From NCBI GenBank assembly GCA_028710885.1, contig JAQTTG010000004.1, positions 186,001 through 250,000 of the forward strand: a stretch of DNA of 64,000 nucleotides. Reading direction: 5' to 3'. This stretch comes from Sulfuricurvum sp. Lineage in GTDB: Bacteria > Campylobacterota > Campylobacteria > Campylobacterales > Sulfurimonadaceae. The notes beneath the pieces were generated by a model. That model saw nothing but the letters and a program-made list of their open reading frames with translations, made no database searches and was not told the DNA's origin. Positions 1 through 9,505 of the stretch are shown piece by piece (the stretch's first letter is position 1; each line of letters begins with the position of its first letter). The position numbers and the translations under genes are program-made.

Positions 1-543
1 GGCGATGAGCATGCTATCAGTGAGCTCACAACATCACTAAATGCAATCTCTACCGAATTATCAACGCGTCAACAACAAGGGCTGACTGTAAAAAACATTA
101 CTCTCTTAATATCGCAATATAAATCTGAGACAGCCTTAATAAGCAACAAATTTCTCCCCTATCTAAAAAAAATGAGTCAATACGATCACTATGAACAAGT
201 GCACGAAAACAAATTTATAACGGCTATAGACCAGATTGGTCTGTATGAGCTGAAAACTTCCTATCATGAACTAAACAAACTGCGTACAGACTTTATCAAA
301 GAACCATCAGAAGCTAGAAAAGCCGCGTATGAAATGCAGGCAGGGAAAATAAAGCAGATCATCAGCGAACTGTATCTTGATGCTAAAATCGAAAAACCTT
401 TATTTGATTATTTGACTATCCACAAACTCTATTTTGAAACCCTTAGCTCTGCATATAATGATACCGGATATGAGTCTATACACCACCTTAGAACTAATAG
501 CTATGCTATTAAAACGGAGTTACAACTTCTTCCTATTCTCTAA
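1..543 (+). CDS. C-terminal part of an unrecognised helical protein (5' end outside window)
   Basis: The frame is open from base 1 to the TAA at 541-543, so the ATG at 172 used by the ORF track is very unlikely to be the true start and the gene enters from the left. The visible 180 residues are rich in E, K, Q and L and look almost entirely helical, with no transmembrane stretch or motif I recognise. Ligand-binding helical bundles of sensory proteins have this look, but no HAMP or signalling domain follows, so I assign no function. The small ORF at 594 follows closely and may be cotranscribed. Confidence 0.7.
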   Translation, partial: GDEHAISELTTSLNAISTELSTRQQQGLTVKNITLLISQYKSETALISNKFLPYLKKMSQYDHYEQVHENKFITAIDQIGLYELKTSYHELNKLRTDFIKEPSEARKAAYEMQAGKIKQIISELYLDAKIEKPLFDYLTIHKLYFETLSSAYNDTGYESIHHLRTNSYAIKTELQLLPIL

Positions 544-593
544 CTATGGAATATTCCTTGCTTCATGACAAAAAATCACGCTTAGGAGCCTGC

Positions 594-740
594 ATGAAAT
601 TTATGGATAAAATTGAACTAGTTGTAAAACTAAAAGAAAAAATTGTTGAAGCTAAAGCTTCAAATGAAGCTCTAGCACTACAATTACAAGCTCTATTAGA
701 TCAAATCATCAATAACCCGCAAAACTCTCCTGCAATTTAA
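594..740 (+). CDS. very small coiled-coil protein, function unknown (48 aa)
   Basis: The ORF track starts this frame at 546, but the ATG at 594 has a good ribosome binding site (TAGGAG about 5 bases upstream), while the ATG at 546 sits two bases after the previous stop without one. The shorter product begins MKFMDKIELVVKLKEK and continues as one amphipathic helix with heptad-like spacing, ending in a proline/asparagine-rich tail. No signal peptide or motif is visible. It lies between the partial gene and a perfect hairpin, suggesting it ends that operon. It could be an adaptor or a chance ORF. Confidence 0.45.
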   Translation: MKFMDKIELVVKLKEKIVEAKASNEALALQLQALLDQIINNPQNSPAI

Positions 741-743
741 CAC

Positions 744-770
744 AACAAGCACATATTTAAGGTGCTTGTT
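744..770 (+). terminator. perfect 9-bp hairpin after the small ORF
   Basis: AACAAGCAC and GTGCTTGTT form a perfect 9-bp stem around a 9-base loop, four bases after the stop codon of the small ORF. No strong T run follows, so termination may be weak. It separates the left operon from the tRNA promoter. Confidence 0.5.
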
Positions 771-783
771 ATCTACCTATACG

Positions 784-789
784 TATAAT
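784..789 (+). promoter_or_regulatory. -10 box of the tRNA-Ser gene
   Basis: A consensus TATAAT lies 17 bases before the mature tRNA 5' end. No good -35 is visible, which is usual for sigma-70 promoters in Campylobacterota. Position and context suggest it drives the tRNA. Confidence 0.5.
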
Positions 790-806
790 TACGCCCTCTA
801 CAAAAT

Positions 807-896
807 GGACGAGTAGGAAAGCGGCTGAATCCACCTCCCTGCTAAGGAGACGTACTGGCAACGGTACCGAGAGTTCGAATCTCTCCTCGTCCGCCA
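807..896 (+). tRNA. tRNA-Ser(GCU), CCA encoded
   Basis: The 7-bp acceptor stem GGACGAG/CTCGTCC closes perfectly, followed by discriminator G and an encoded CCA. The anticodon loop reads CTGCTAA, giving anticodon GCU (serine AGC/AGU codons). A long variable arm (ACTGGCAACGGTACC region) and the T-loop GTTCGAATC fit the class II serine tRNA shape and the 90-base length. The gene stands alone between two protein-coding operons. Confidence 0.95.
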
Positions 897-1071
897 CAAA
901 CGCCTATTTTAGGCACTTTAAAAGCCATTTTAAAAAATCATAAAATCTCTTACTTACCCAAAATTTTCTATAAATAGAAATTGATATAATAAAAATAGTG
1001 TTAAATTTATGTTTGATAAATTGAAAGATAAAAAGAAGTTTGCAGAAGTTAAAGATTGCCTTTTCTAAAAG
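897..1071. other. intergenic stretch with AT-rich palindrome, -10 box and 19-codon ORF
   Basis: A short hairpin (GCCTA-TTTT-AGGC, 902-914) may end the tRNA transcript. TTTCTA-TAAA-TAGAAA (965-980) sits directly before a TATAAT (985-990). A 19-codon ORF starting at 1009 (MFDKLKDKKKFAEVKDCLF, stop at 1068) has no obvious ribosome binding site. CTTTT-CT-AAAAG just after the amiA stop could end amiA transcription on the minus strand. I see no convincing gene; the ORF could be a gene remnant. Confidence 0.3.
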
Positions 1072-2670
1072 CTAACTATTGTTAGCAAAATAGTGTGCTA
1101 TTCCTTCAACAAGTCCCTCAACCAATGAATGTTGGTATTTTTCATCAGCAATACGCGAAGACTCGGCGGGATGACTTATATAACCAACTTCGACAAGAAC
1201 TGCAGGCATTTGTGCACCAACCAATACCCAAAAAGGTGCTTCTCTTACATTATTATCTTTTACATTTTGAAATTGCTTTCTCAAATTTCCAAGCATCCCT
1301 TTTTGTAAATCAATTGCAAGTTTATTGGATGCAATAATTTTTTCAGTATTCAAAAAATTTAGAAAACTAAGCTTTCCGTATGCTCCCATCTCTCCCATAT
1401 CTTCTGAATTTTCAAGTGCCGCAACTCGCATTGCACGTTCGCTACGGCCAGGTGAAAGATAATACGTTTCAATACCCTGAGCACCTAATGGATCAGATGT
1501 TTTTGGAATTGAATTCGCATGAACCGAAACAAATAAATCAGCCCCTTTATCATTGGCATATTTAGTTCGATCTTTGAGCTCAATAAAAGTATCATTACTA
1601 CGCGTCATATGGACAATATATCCTTGATCTTTTAATCGCTGGGCAAGTTCAGTTCCAATCTCCAAAACAATATCTTTTTCCATGTATCCATTGCCGGTAG
1701 CACCACTATCTTTTCCACCATGGCCGGGGTCAATGACAATGATTTTTTTACTTCTATCTCGTGAAGCAATATTAATAAGAGGTGGGAGTGCTGCAATAAG
1801 TGGTGGTTCTTGAACTTCAGTTTTTATCGGCGGAGTACTCGCCAAGGGTGGAGTGTTTTTCGGTGAATCTAATGCAAGATCAATAAATAACGTTGTACCA
1901 TTAATACTAGGTCTGACAGAAATCGCTTGATTATGCTCAATAACCAAACGCAAAGTTTTCGAATCAAATTGTGCCATTTTAATGCGGTTAATATTTTGAT
2001 GCTCTAATGTCTGGCTCTTTGAAAGGGTTGAAGAATCAATATCAATGATATATCTAAATCGCTGTTTATCCGCCTCAATTATTTTAGACATATGAATATC
2101 ATTTGTCCGAATTTGCGTATCAAATTGTAGTTCTAACCCAGAATTTTTCCATTGTGTATCTAAAAGTCGATGGCGCATAGTCATAGTGACTTCCCCATTT
2201 TGCTTGATTAGTTCAGGTTTTAACATCTTTTCAGGATCAGGAGTCGTAAACTTACTCACAATAGAAGATGGTTTTAATGTTTTATCATAAACTACACTAG
2301 GAACATTAGAAATACCATCGCTGTTTTGTGTTGGAAAGATTAAAGGTTTTATAGATTGAGCATCATTATTTTTTGTAATCGGTTTTATTTTAGCCAAATC
2401 ACTTGCATATTTCGAAACATCAATCCCAAGCTTGTCTCCTGCTTTTACAATTTCAACCAAAGCATCTTGAGCCATAGGGTTATTTTTTTCTAAAATAGCC
2501 CGAAGATAAATTGTCTTACATTCATTGTACCCACGGAATTGTTCTATTTCATCACTACTCTCTAATGATTTTTTTGCTGCTTCCAAACGCATAGTATCAT
2601 CTGAACCCATCACAGAAGTTACTAATAAAAATGCTAAGAGTAATAACCGAATCAACACGTGAAAGCTCAC
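1072..2670 (-). CDS. amiA: N-acetylmuramoyl-L-alanine amidase (AMIN + Amidase_3)
   Basis: This zinc amidase cleaves the bond between N-acetylmuramic acid and L-alanine in septal peptidoglycan during daughter-cell separation. The 532-residue product begins with a signal peptide (LIRLLLLAFLLVTSVMG). An AMIN-like beta-rich segment at about 160-265 would target it to the septum, and an Amidase_3 domain fills about 310-528. Visible zinc-site and catalytic motifs are IDPGHGGKDSG, YMEKDIVLEIG, FVSVHANS and VLVEVGYISH. The start overlaps the fabX stop by four bases, making it the last gene of the conserved operon. The order amiA-fabX-tyrS-spoT matches Campylobacter jejuni Cj1269c-Cj1272c. Confidence 0.92.
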   Translation of the reverse strand: MSFHVLIRLLLLAFLLVTSVMGSDDTMRLEAAKKSLESSDEIEQFRGYNECKTIYLRAILEKNNPMAQDALVEIVKAGDKLGIDVSKYASDLAKIKPITKNNDAQSIKPLIFPTQNSDGISNVPSVVYDKTLKPSSIVSKFTTPDPEKMLKPELIKQNGEVTMTMRHRLLDTQWKNSGLELQFDTQIRTNDIHMSKIIEADKQRFRYIIDIDSSTLSKSQTLEHQNINRIKMAQFDSKTLRLVIEHNQAISVRPSINGTTLFIDLALDSPKNTPPLASTPPIKTEVQEPPLIAALPPLINIASRDRSKKIIVIDPGHGGKDSGATGNGYMEKDIVLEIGTELAQRLKDQGYIVHMTRSNDTFIELKDRTKYANDKGADLFVSVHANSIPKTSDPLGAQGIETYYLSPGRSERAMRVAALENSEDMGEMGAYGKLSFLNFLNTEKIIASNKLAIDLQKGMLGNLRKQFQNVKDNNVREAPFWVLVGAQMPAVLVEVGYISHPAESSRIADEKYQHSLVEGLVEGIAHYFANNS

Positions 2671-3758
2671 TCCCCTTGAGTCAGTTTTTCCATCAATTCT
2701 TTGACGGAGATAATTTTTTCTATGCGATAGCCATTGCTACCGGAAAAAAACAATCCAAATTCGACATCACCGTTATACGCATCACTCAATCTATCGGCAA
2801 TACAGAACCCTACCTCTTTAGCTTCTACACCTCTATTGCATGGTGCAACGCAATTAGAAATACATTTAATAGATGGACCGGTACGCGTATCGATAAGATT
2901 ACGCAAGTTTGTCCGTACACCACGAGCAGGATAACCTACCGGTGATTTCATCAAAGTAATATCTTCTTCTTTGGCATCAATAAGAACTTGTTTAAAATTT
3001 TCATGCGCATCACACTCATATGTACCGATAAAACGGGTTCCCATCTGCACACCAACTGCTCCTAATGCCATCATTTCATCAATATCATTTTTATCCCAGA
3101 CACCGCCTGCAGCTATTACTGGTATATTACCCCATAAAGCAGCTTCTTCTACTACAGGACGCACAAGATTTTCAAGTTGAAACTCTTCCATAGTACACTG
3201 TTCATATGTAAACCCTTGATGCCCACCGCTTTTTGGTCCTTCTAACACTACAGCATCAGGAAGACGGTTATAGCGCTTTTGCCAACGTTTACAAATAATA
3301 GAAAGTGCTTTTGCCGAAGATACAATCGGAACAAGTGCAACATCAGGATAATCAGCCGTAAATTCAGGCATATTAGTAGGCAGACCTGCACCCGTAATAA
3401 TTATATCAATTCCCGCTTCACACGCATCCGCAACTACCCGTCCATAATCATTGATTGCATATAAAATATTACACGCTAGTGGAGCATCACCACAAATTTT
3501 TCGTGCATTTTCTACAATAGCTATAAGCCCTTTTTTAGAATAGAAATTTTCTGCATCTAATGGTCTATTAGCGATCAATTTATCCGCGTAAGCTTTGTTT
3601 TCATAATATCCAGTACCAACAGAACTGACAACACCCAGTCCACCTTCAAGAGAAACCGTCCCGGCCAAGCGGTCCCAGCTAATACCAACACCCATTCCAC
3701 CTTGAACAATCGGAATCCGAATAGTATGTTTGCCTATTTGAATTGGGTTAAAGCTCAT
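2667..3758 (-). CDS. fabX: FabX-type flavin/iron-sulfur acyl-ACP dehydrogenase-isomerase
   Basis: The 363-residue protein belongs to the nitronate monooxygenase/2-nitropropane dioxygenase fold and would often be annotated as such. Its sequence and position match Helicobacter pylori HP0773, characterised as FabX, which dehydrogenates and isomerises decanoyl-ACP to start unsaturated fatty acid synthesis. Visible are the FMN-barrel start PIVQGGMGVGISWD, the histidine motif GPKSGGHQGF at about 180, and a cysteine cluster CISNCVAPCNRG plus FCIAD near 295-320 that fits the [4Fe-4S] site of FabX. It overlaps amiA and tyrS by four bases each, so the three are translationally coupled. Plain nitronate monooxygenases lack the cysteine cluster. 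Confidence 0.85.
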   Translation of the reverse strand: MSFNPIQIGKHTIRIPIVQGGMGVGISWDRLAGTVSLEGGLGVVSSVGTGYYENKAYADKLIANRPLDAENFYSKKGLIAIVENARKICGDAPLACNILYAINDYGRVVADACEAGIDIIITGAGLPTNMPEFTADYPDVALVPIVSSAKALSIICKRWQKRYNRLPDAVVLEGPKSGGHQGFTYEQCTMEEFQLENLVRPVVEEAALWGNIPVIAAGGVWDKNDIDEMMALGAVGVQMGTRFIGTYECDAHENFKQVLIDAKEEDITLMKSPVGYPARGVRTNLRNLIDTRTGPSIKCISNCVAPCNRGVEAKEVGFCIADRLSDAYNGDVEFGLFFSGSNGYRIEKIISVKELMEKLTQGE

Positions 3759-4957
3759 AGGATTACCTTTAATCGTGCAAATTTTCGTTTACCAACTTGA
3801 AGGATATATTCACCCTCTTCCAGTTGCAATTGTTCATCACTTATTTTTTCTTGATCGATTTTAACAGAGCCTTGCTTAATCTCCCGACGAGATTGCGACG
3901 TAGATGGACTTAATCCACAATCGACAAGTGCTTTTGCTACCCATAGAGGCCCTTGAACTGTAAATTCATCCATTTCACTCGGGATTTCACTCTGTGCATG
4001 AACCCGCTCAAACTCCGCTTGGGCATTTATAGCCGCCTCACGAGAATGAAAACGCTCTGTAATTTCAAGAGCCAGAGCCTCTTTTACTTTTTTCGGATGG
4101 TGTGTTCCGTTTTCAACTCCGACTTTAAGCGCTTCGATTGCATCAAGACTTTGAGTACTCAAAAGTTCATAATAGCGCCACATCAATGTATCGCTGACAC
4201 TGAGAATTTTTCCAAACATCTCATTTGGTTCATCGGCAACAGCAATGTAATTACCCAATGATTTTGACATTTTCTGAACGCCGTCAAGCCCCTCTAAAAT
4301 CGGCATCATAAGGACTGCTTGCTCTTTGCCGATCTCATAAACACGTTGTAAATGGCGCCCCATTAGAAGATTGAATTTCTGATCTGTTCCGCCGATCTCG
4401 ATATCACTCCCCAGATGAACACTGTCATATCCTTGGAGAAGCGGATACAAAAATTCACTGATAGAGATTGAGATTCCCGCTTTATGCCGTTTGTCAAAAT
4501 CATCTCTCTCCAGCATACGAGCCACGTTATAGGTCGTGGTCAGTTCCAGCATACCTGCCGCACCGAGCGGATTGATCCAGTCGGCATTGAAAACAACGGT
4601 TGTTTTTTCGGGATCAAGAATTTTGAATACTTGGGTCTTATAACTTTGGGCATTTTCCTGAATCTGTGCCGGAAGCAATTTTTTACGGGTTTCGCTTTTC
4701 CCCGTAGGGTCACCGATTTGAGCCGTGAAATCGCCGATCAAAAACTGGATGTGTCCTCCAAATTTTTGAAATGCGGCGAGTTTTTGAAGCAATACCGTAT
4801 GTCCCAAATGTAGATCGGGAGCTGTGGGGTCAAATCCCGCTTTGACGGTATACGTTTCCCCTTTTTCAAAATAATTTTTAAGTAATATCTCAAGACGTGC
4901 TTCGTCAATTATCTCGGCAGTTCCGCGTCTAATTTCTCGTAATGCTGTTTGAATCAT
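3755..4957 (-). CDS. tyrS: tyrosyl-tRNA synthetase
   Basis: This class I synthetase charges tRNA-Tyr. The 400-residue product has the HIGH-type motif DLHLGHT near residue 50, the signature KMSKS near 233, and a C-terminal S4 RNA-binding domain from about 335 (SQSRREIKQGSVKIDQEKI). The length is normal for the bacterial TyrS subgroup with the shorter linker. It lies between spoT (gap of three bases) and fabX (four-base overlap), as in Campylobacter. Confidence 0.95.
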   Translation of the reverse strand: MIQTALREIRRGTAEIIDEARLEILLKNYFEKGETYTVKAGFDPTAPDLHLGHTVLLQKLAAFQKFGGHIQFLIGDFTAQIGDPTGKSETRKKLLPAQIQENAQSYKTQVFKILDPEKTTVVFNADWINPLGAAGMLELTTTYNVARMLERDDFDKRHKAGISISISEFLYPLLQGYDSVHLGSDIEIGGTDQKFNLLMGRHLQRVYEIGKEQAVLMMPILEGLDGVQKMSKSLGNYIAVADEPNEMFGKILSVSDTLMWRYYELLSTQSLDAIEALKVGVENGTHHPKKVKEALALEITERFHSREAAINAQAEFERVHAQSEIPSEMDEFTVQGPLWVAKALVDCGLSPSTSQSRREIKQGSVKIDQEKISDEQLQLEEGEYILQVGKRKFARLKVIL

Positions 4958-4960
4958 GAT

Positions 4961-7120
4961 TTATCCTTGGTTTCGGTACGCATCATCGGTCCGAAAAAAT
5001 TGTATGATTTTCCCTTTTTTTTCCAATTTGGAGCGAAGACGATTAATATCAGCTTCCAAAGTTTGAAATTCCATTTCACAATATTGTGTATGTTCTGACT
5101 TCTCTTTTCCAAGCTCAATACTATTGATATCTGAGCCCATTTTTGCCATGTATGTAAGCAAATCAGCTAAAGCCCCTTGTGCACTTTGCATACTTATGAT
5201 GAGATGATACCGATAGTATTGCTGGGCTCTCCATCGGACAAATAACATGGGAATTTTTTGATCGATCATTCCCGCAGCATGTTTACACATTTTATGATGA
5301 ACATGCGCTTTTGAATCTTGCATAAATGCGACGATCTCATCTCCTGTTTTAGGATGACAGCAATAATCAAAAACAGCATCACTGACACTAAAATTGGAAT
5401 AAACTTCCAAAGAAGCAAAAACATATGGTTTGACTTTAAAACGATTTCGTGATAAAAAAGCACTAAAGCGATTATTCTCTCCCATTTCCTGAGTAAAACG
5501 GTTCACAGTCTCTTTGAGTAAATCAAGCTCACTTGGAATACGATGACGTTGCTCCTCTAAGTGTGTCTCTTTGAACAACTCATCTATTCTGGAAGAACTC
5601 AAAGCAAAAATACTCATCATAATGTTAACACCACTTTCGGTATCGATAGCTCGAATACGCTGGTTGCAGTTAGCACGCATACTTGCTTTTGCACGTGATG
5701 TTTTTACCGCATCAATCCAACTGCATCGATTAATCTTTTTTGCCCCTGTTGTAATCTTAACGATATCGCCATTATGTAGTTCACTGAGCAATGATGCTTT
5801 TTCTTTATTAATCAAACACCCCTCAGCACTGTCTCCGATCTCAGTATGAACTGCATACGCAAAGTCGAGACATACTGCACCGCGCGGAAGTGTAAATGGC
5901 TTACCTTTTGGTGAAAAAACACTAATGTCTTCACTAAAAAGATCATTTTTAATTAGTTCATAAAATGCTTCAACCGATTCATTTTGGTACTGTAAATTAT
6001 GGAGCCAATCAAGACTGATCGGATTATTACCACCACTTTTATATTTCCAGTGTGCTGCAACACCAAGTTCCGCCGTTTTATGCATTTCATAAGTACGAAT
6101 TTGCACCTCAAAAATAGCCGTTGAATCAAATACACTGGTATGAAGCGTCTGATAACCATTCTCTTTTGGTATGGCAATATAGTCTTTGAAACGAGAACTA
6201 AGAGGCTGAAAATTAAGATGAACCATACCAAAAACACGATAACAATCAATCGGTTTCTTAACAATAATCCGAACGGCTAATAGATCCAGTATTTCATCAA
6301 TACTAATCCCTTTTCGCTGCATTTTGAGATAAATCGAATAATGATGCTTGACACGACTTAAGATTTCAAAATCTTCTTGACAAAACCCATTTTCAAGCAT
6401 CATTTTGGTCAATTTATTACAAAATTCACTCAAACGTGCTGTTATTGATCGATAGTTTTCTTCTAAATAGAGATCAATCGCCCTTTTATCTTCGAAAAAG
6501 AGGTATTGGAAACTTAAATCTTCAAGTAAATTTTTAAGAAATGATATCCCTAAACGGTGCGCTACCGGAGCATAAACCACGAGTGTTTCTTCAGCAATAC
6601 GATGCTGTTTTGCAGGAGAAAGTGCCCCTAATGTCAACATATTATGCAAACGGTCACAAAGCTTAACAACCAAAACTCTAACATCTTCAATTGAAGCAAT
6701 CAACATTTTTCGAAATGACAATGCCGAAACAACCAATTTTTCATCCGAATTTGATGGAATCAACTCAGCATCACGTATCGTATCGATTTTTGTAAGCCCT
6801 TCGACTAAATGGGCAACATCCGTGCCATAATCACGAGAGACATCTTCAATTGTAATATGCGTATCTTCCACAATATCATGAAGCAGTGCAGCGATAACCA
6901 TTGCTTCGTCACCCGTTATATTAGCAACAATTGATGCGACTAAAACGGGATGAACGATATATGGTTCTCCGCTTTTACGAAATTGATTTTGATGGGCTTG
7001 TTTAGAAAAGGCTAATGCATGCTCAATAGCCTCTGAAGTATGAATGTTGCTATAAAGGTGCGAAATTGCACCTTCAACATCATTGATGCGGGTAATTTTC
7101 TCTATATCAATAGCGTTCAA
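4961..7120 (-). CDS. spoT: bifunctional (p)ppGpp synthetase/hydrolase
   Basis: The sole RelA/SpoT homologue visible here makes and degrades (p)ppGpp in the stringent response. Domains in order are the HD hydrolase (about 35-190, with AALLHDIVEDT and LCDRLHNM), the synthetase (about 235-355, with YQTLHTSVF and EVQIRTYEMHK), a TGS domain (about 395-455) and a C-terminal ACT domain (about 645-715). Both catalytic centres look intact, so it should be bifunctional. The start is a TTG at 7120 with only a weak ribosome binding site; no better in-frame start is nearby. rpoZ lies 19 bases upstream. Confidence 0.93.
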   Translation of the reverse strand: MNAIDIEKITRINDVEGAISHLYSNIHTSEAIEHALAFSKQAHQNQFRKSGEPYIVHPVLVASIVANITGDEAMVIAALLHDIVEDTHITIEDVSRDYGTDVAHLVEGLTKIDTIRDAELIPSNSDEKLVVSALSFRKMLIASIEDVRVLVVKLCDRLHNMLTLGALSPAKQHRIAEETLVVYAPVAHRLGISFLKNLLEDLSFQYLFFEDKRAIDLYLEENYRSITARLSEFCNKLTKMMLENGFCQEDFEILSRVKHHYSIYLKMQRKGISIDEILDLLAVRIIVKKPIDCYRVFGMVHLNFQPLSSRFKDYIAIPKENGYQTLHTSVFDSTAIFEVQIRTYEMHKTAELGVAAHWKYKSGGNNPISLDWLHNLQYQNESVEAFYELIKNDLFSEDISVFSPKGKPFTLPRGAVCLDFAYAVHTEIGDSAEGCLINKEKASLLSELHNGDIVKITTGAKKINRCSWIDAVKTSRAKASMRANCNQRIRAIDTESGVNIMMSIFALSSSRIDELFKETHLEEQRHRIPSELDLLKETVNRFTQEMGENNRFSAFLSRNRFKVKPYVFASLEVYSNFSVSDAVFDYCCHPKTGDEIVAFMQDSKAHVHHKMCKHAAGMIDQKIPMLFVRWRAQQYYRYHLIISMQSAQGALADLLTYMAKMGSDINSIELGKEKSEHTQYCEMEFQTLEADINRLRSKLEKKGKIIQFFRTDDAYRNQG

Positions 7121-7139
7121 TGATGCGGCTTTAAAAAAA

Positions 7140-7355
7140 TTAGGCTTTGTCTACAAAACCTTTGATAGTGATATGCCCCTCGGCAATCTCCATCAAAGCG
7201 ATATCAGCCGTTTTAGCTTTTTTTATATCAACATTTAGTTTTGTGGTGGCACCGTTCAAAAGTTCTTCTGAACGTTTCGCAACTGCGATTGCCAATTGGT
7301 AACGGTCTACATTTGCTGTTTCAAGCGCTTTCGCGGTAAGTTGTTCGAGTCTCAT
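7140..7355 (-). CDS. rpoZ: RNA polymerase omega subunit
   Basis: The omega subunit helps fold and assemble the beta' subunit of RNA polymerase. The ORF track begins this frame at 7499 inside pyrH, but the real start is the ATG at 7355 behind AAAAGGAA, giving 71 residues that begin MRLEQLTAKALE. The omega core is visible as RYQLAIAVAKRSEELLNG, and the size matches Campylobacter RpoZ. It sits between pyrH and spoT with 19-base gaps on both sides. The rpoZ-spoT pairing is common in bacteria. Confidence 0.92.
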   Translation of the reverse strand: MRLEQLTAKALETANVDRYQLAIAVAKRSEELLNGATTKLNVDIKKAKTADIALMEIAEGHITIKGFVDKA

Positions 7356-7374
7356 TTTTTTCCTTTTGAGAGAT

Positions 7375-8118
<744 letters not shown>

Positions 8119-8180
8119 TTATCGTCGCTTTAAGGTTGCTTTGATTACACTAATGTATTAAAGAAAACAGGAAAAGACAG

Positions 8181-9503
8181 GTGAACTTTTTTGATCGTAT
8201 CTTCTTTTGGCTTACACCACCTAAAAAAGAGCACCCAATCATCTATGGCAGAGGGATACATGCCCTTCCAAACCCAGATGAAAAAGAACTTTTTGAAAAA
8301 GCGTCTGATGCTTTTATACAAGGTGATATTCTCAGTGGATATGAGCAATTTTTAACTTCATTGATTCACAAAGAGCTCTTTTTATCCCATTTTACCATCG
8401 AAAAAAAAGAGGATTCAATCCATTTTATCTTAATTCAAGGTTGTGCATTAATCAAAGGTGTAATTACTCAAAAATTTTGCGAAGCCCATGCTGATATTGC
8501 TCGTTCTAAAGAACTTCATGTAGCACTTAAACGCCGCTTTTTAGAACGTAATTTTCAACTCACCTATTGTCGTTTCAGTGACGTAAATGGGGTAATAAAA
8601 CTCTCTATAAAATTTGACAATGCAACAATAACGCCTCAAAAAATATTTTTCCCTTTACGGGAAATTGCCCTCAATGCTGATTTTGAAAAAGAGTTTATTT
8701 CAAGTGAATTTGATGAATCGGTGCTCCTTGATTATGATCATATTCTAAAAATTGAACCGGAAAAAGTTATCAGGCTCTATTCTATTATGCAAAAATGGAT
8801 CAAAGAGACCAAGCAAAGCCTCATCGGCCTTTTATCAAATGACAATACAGGCATGGCCTCTTTTAGCTATTTGTCCCTTCTCCTTCAGATTGATTATCTC
8901 ATTCTTCCGCATAAAAAAATGGCAAAAAATATTAATGAAAAAATCAATGGCTACTTTATTGATGATGAAAAGTTGACCGAAGATAAAAATGCCGACTTGG
9001 AGAATTACCTTAATGAATTAGAAACAATGAATATAGAATCATTTTCAACACAACTTTACGATTCAGCCTATACTTTTTCCCCTTATGATCAGGCTATGCA
9101 TGATGAAATTTCTGCTTTTATCGATGAATCCTTAAACAAAGTACGCTGGTATAAAAATAATCGCACTAATTATGTCATTAGTGTAATTTATCGCTATATT
9201 GCTCTCTATACTCTCTATAATTACGGACTACATCCTTCACTGCGAGCACTGTTTCATCTTCATGTCGAAATTTATACGGGTGATTTTTTTAAAGATGCAG
9301 GTGAAATACCGCTTTATGATCCTATAACTCGGACATTTAAACAAGCACTAATAGATCAACGGATCAATGAAGCCATTGCCCCTTATACAAACCGATACAA
9401 AGGGCTACGAAATTTTTCTACCCTTCTAAATTACAGTGATTTGGATCATTTTAGCCACAGTTTTTACCTTCAAATAAAAAATCTCGACTATACGGAAGTC
9501 TAA
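8181..9503 (+). CDS. unrecognised 440-aa protein paired with a trypsin-like protease
   Basis: I do not recognise this family. The GTG start at 8181 follows GGAAAAGACAG; there is no signal peptide or clear transmembrane helix, so it should be cytoplasmic. Residues of about 60-180 alternate strands and helices and loosely resemble the secretion-chaperone/YbjN fold; the rest looks helical with many aromatic residues (about 330-420). The protease gene begins two bases after its stop, so the two are almost certainly cotranscribed and probably work together. The upstream region is divergent from pyrH. Function is unknown. Confidence 0.75.
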   Translation: MNFFDRIFFWLTPPKKEHPIIYGRGIHALPNPDEKELFEKASDAFIQGDILSGYEQFLTSLIHKELFLSHFTIEKKEDSIHFILIQGCALIKGVITQKFCEAHADIARSKELHVALKRRFLERNFQLTYCRFSDVNGVIKLSIKFDNATITPQKIFFPLREIALNADFEKEFISSEFDESVLLDYDHILKIEPEKVIRLYSIMQKWIKETKQSLIGLLSNDNTGMASFSYLSLLLQIDYLILPHKKMAKNINEKINGYFIDDEKLTEDKNADLENYLNELETMNIESFSTQLYDSAYTFSPYDQAMHDEISAFIDESLNKVRWYKNNRTNYVISVIYRYIALYTLYNYGLHPSLRALFHLHVEIYTGDFFKDAGEIPLYDPITRTFKQALIDQRINEAIAPYTNRYKGLRNFSTLLNYSDLDHFSHSFYLQIKNLDYTEV

Positions 9504-9505
9504 AG

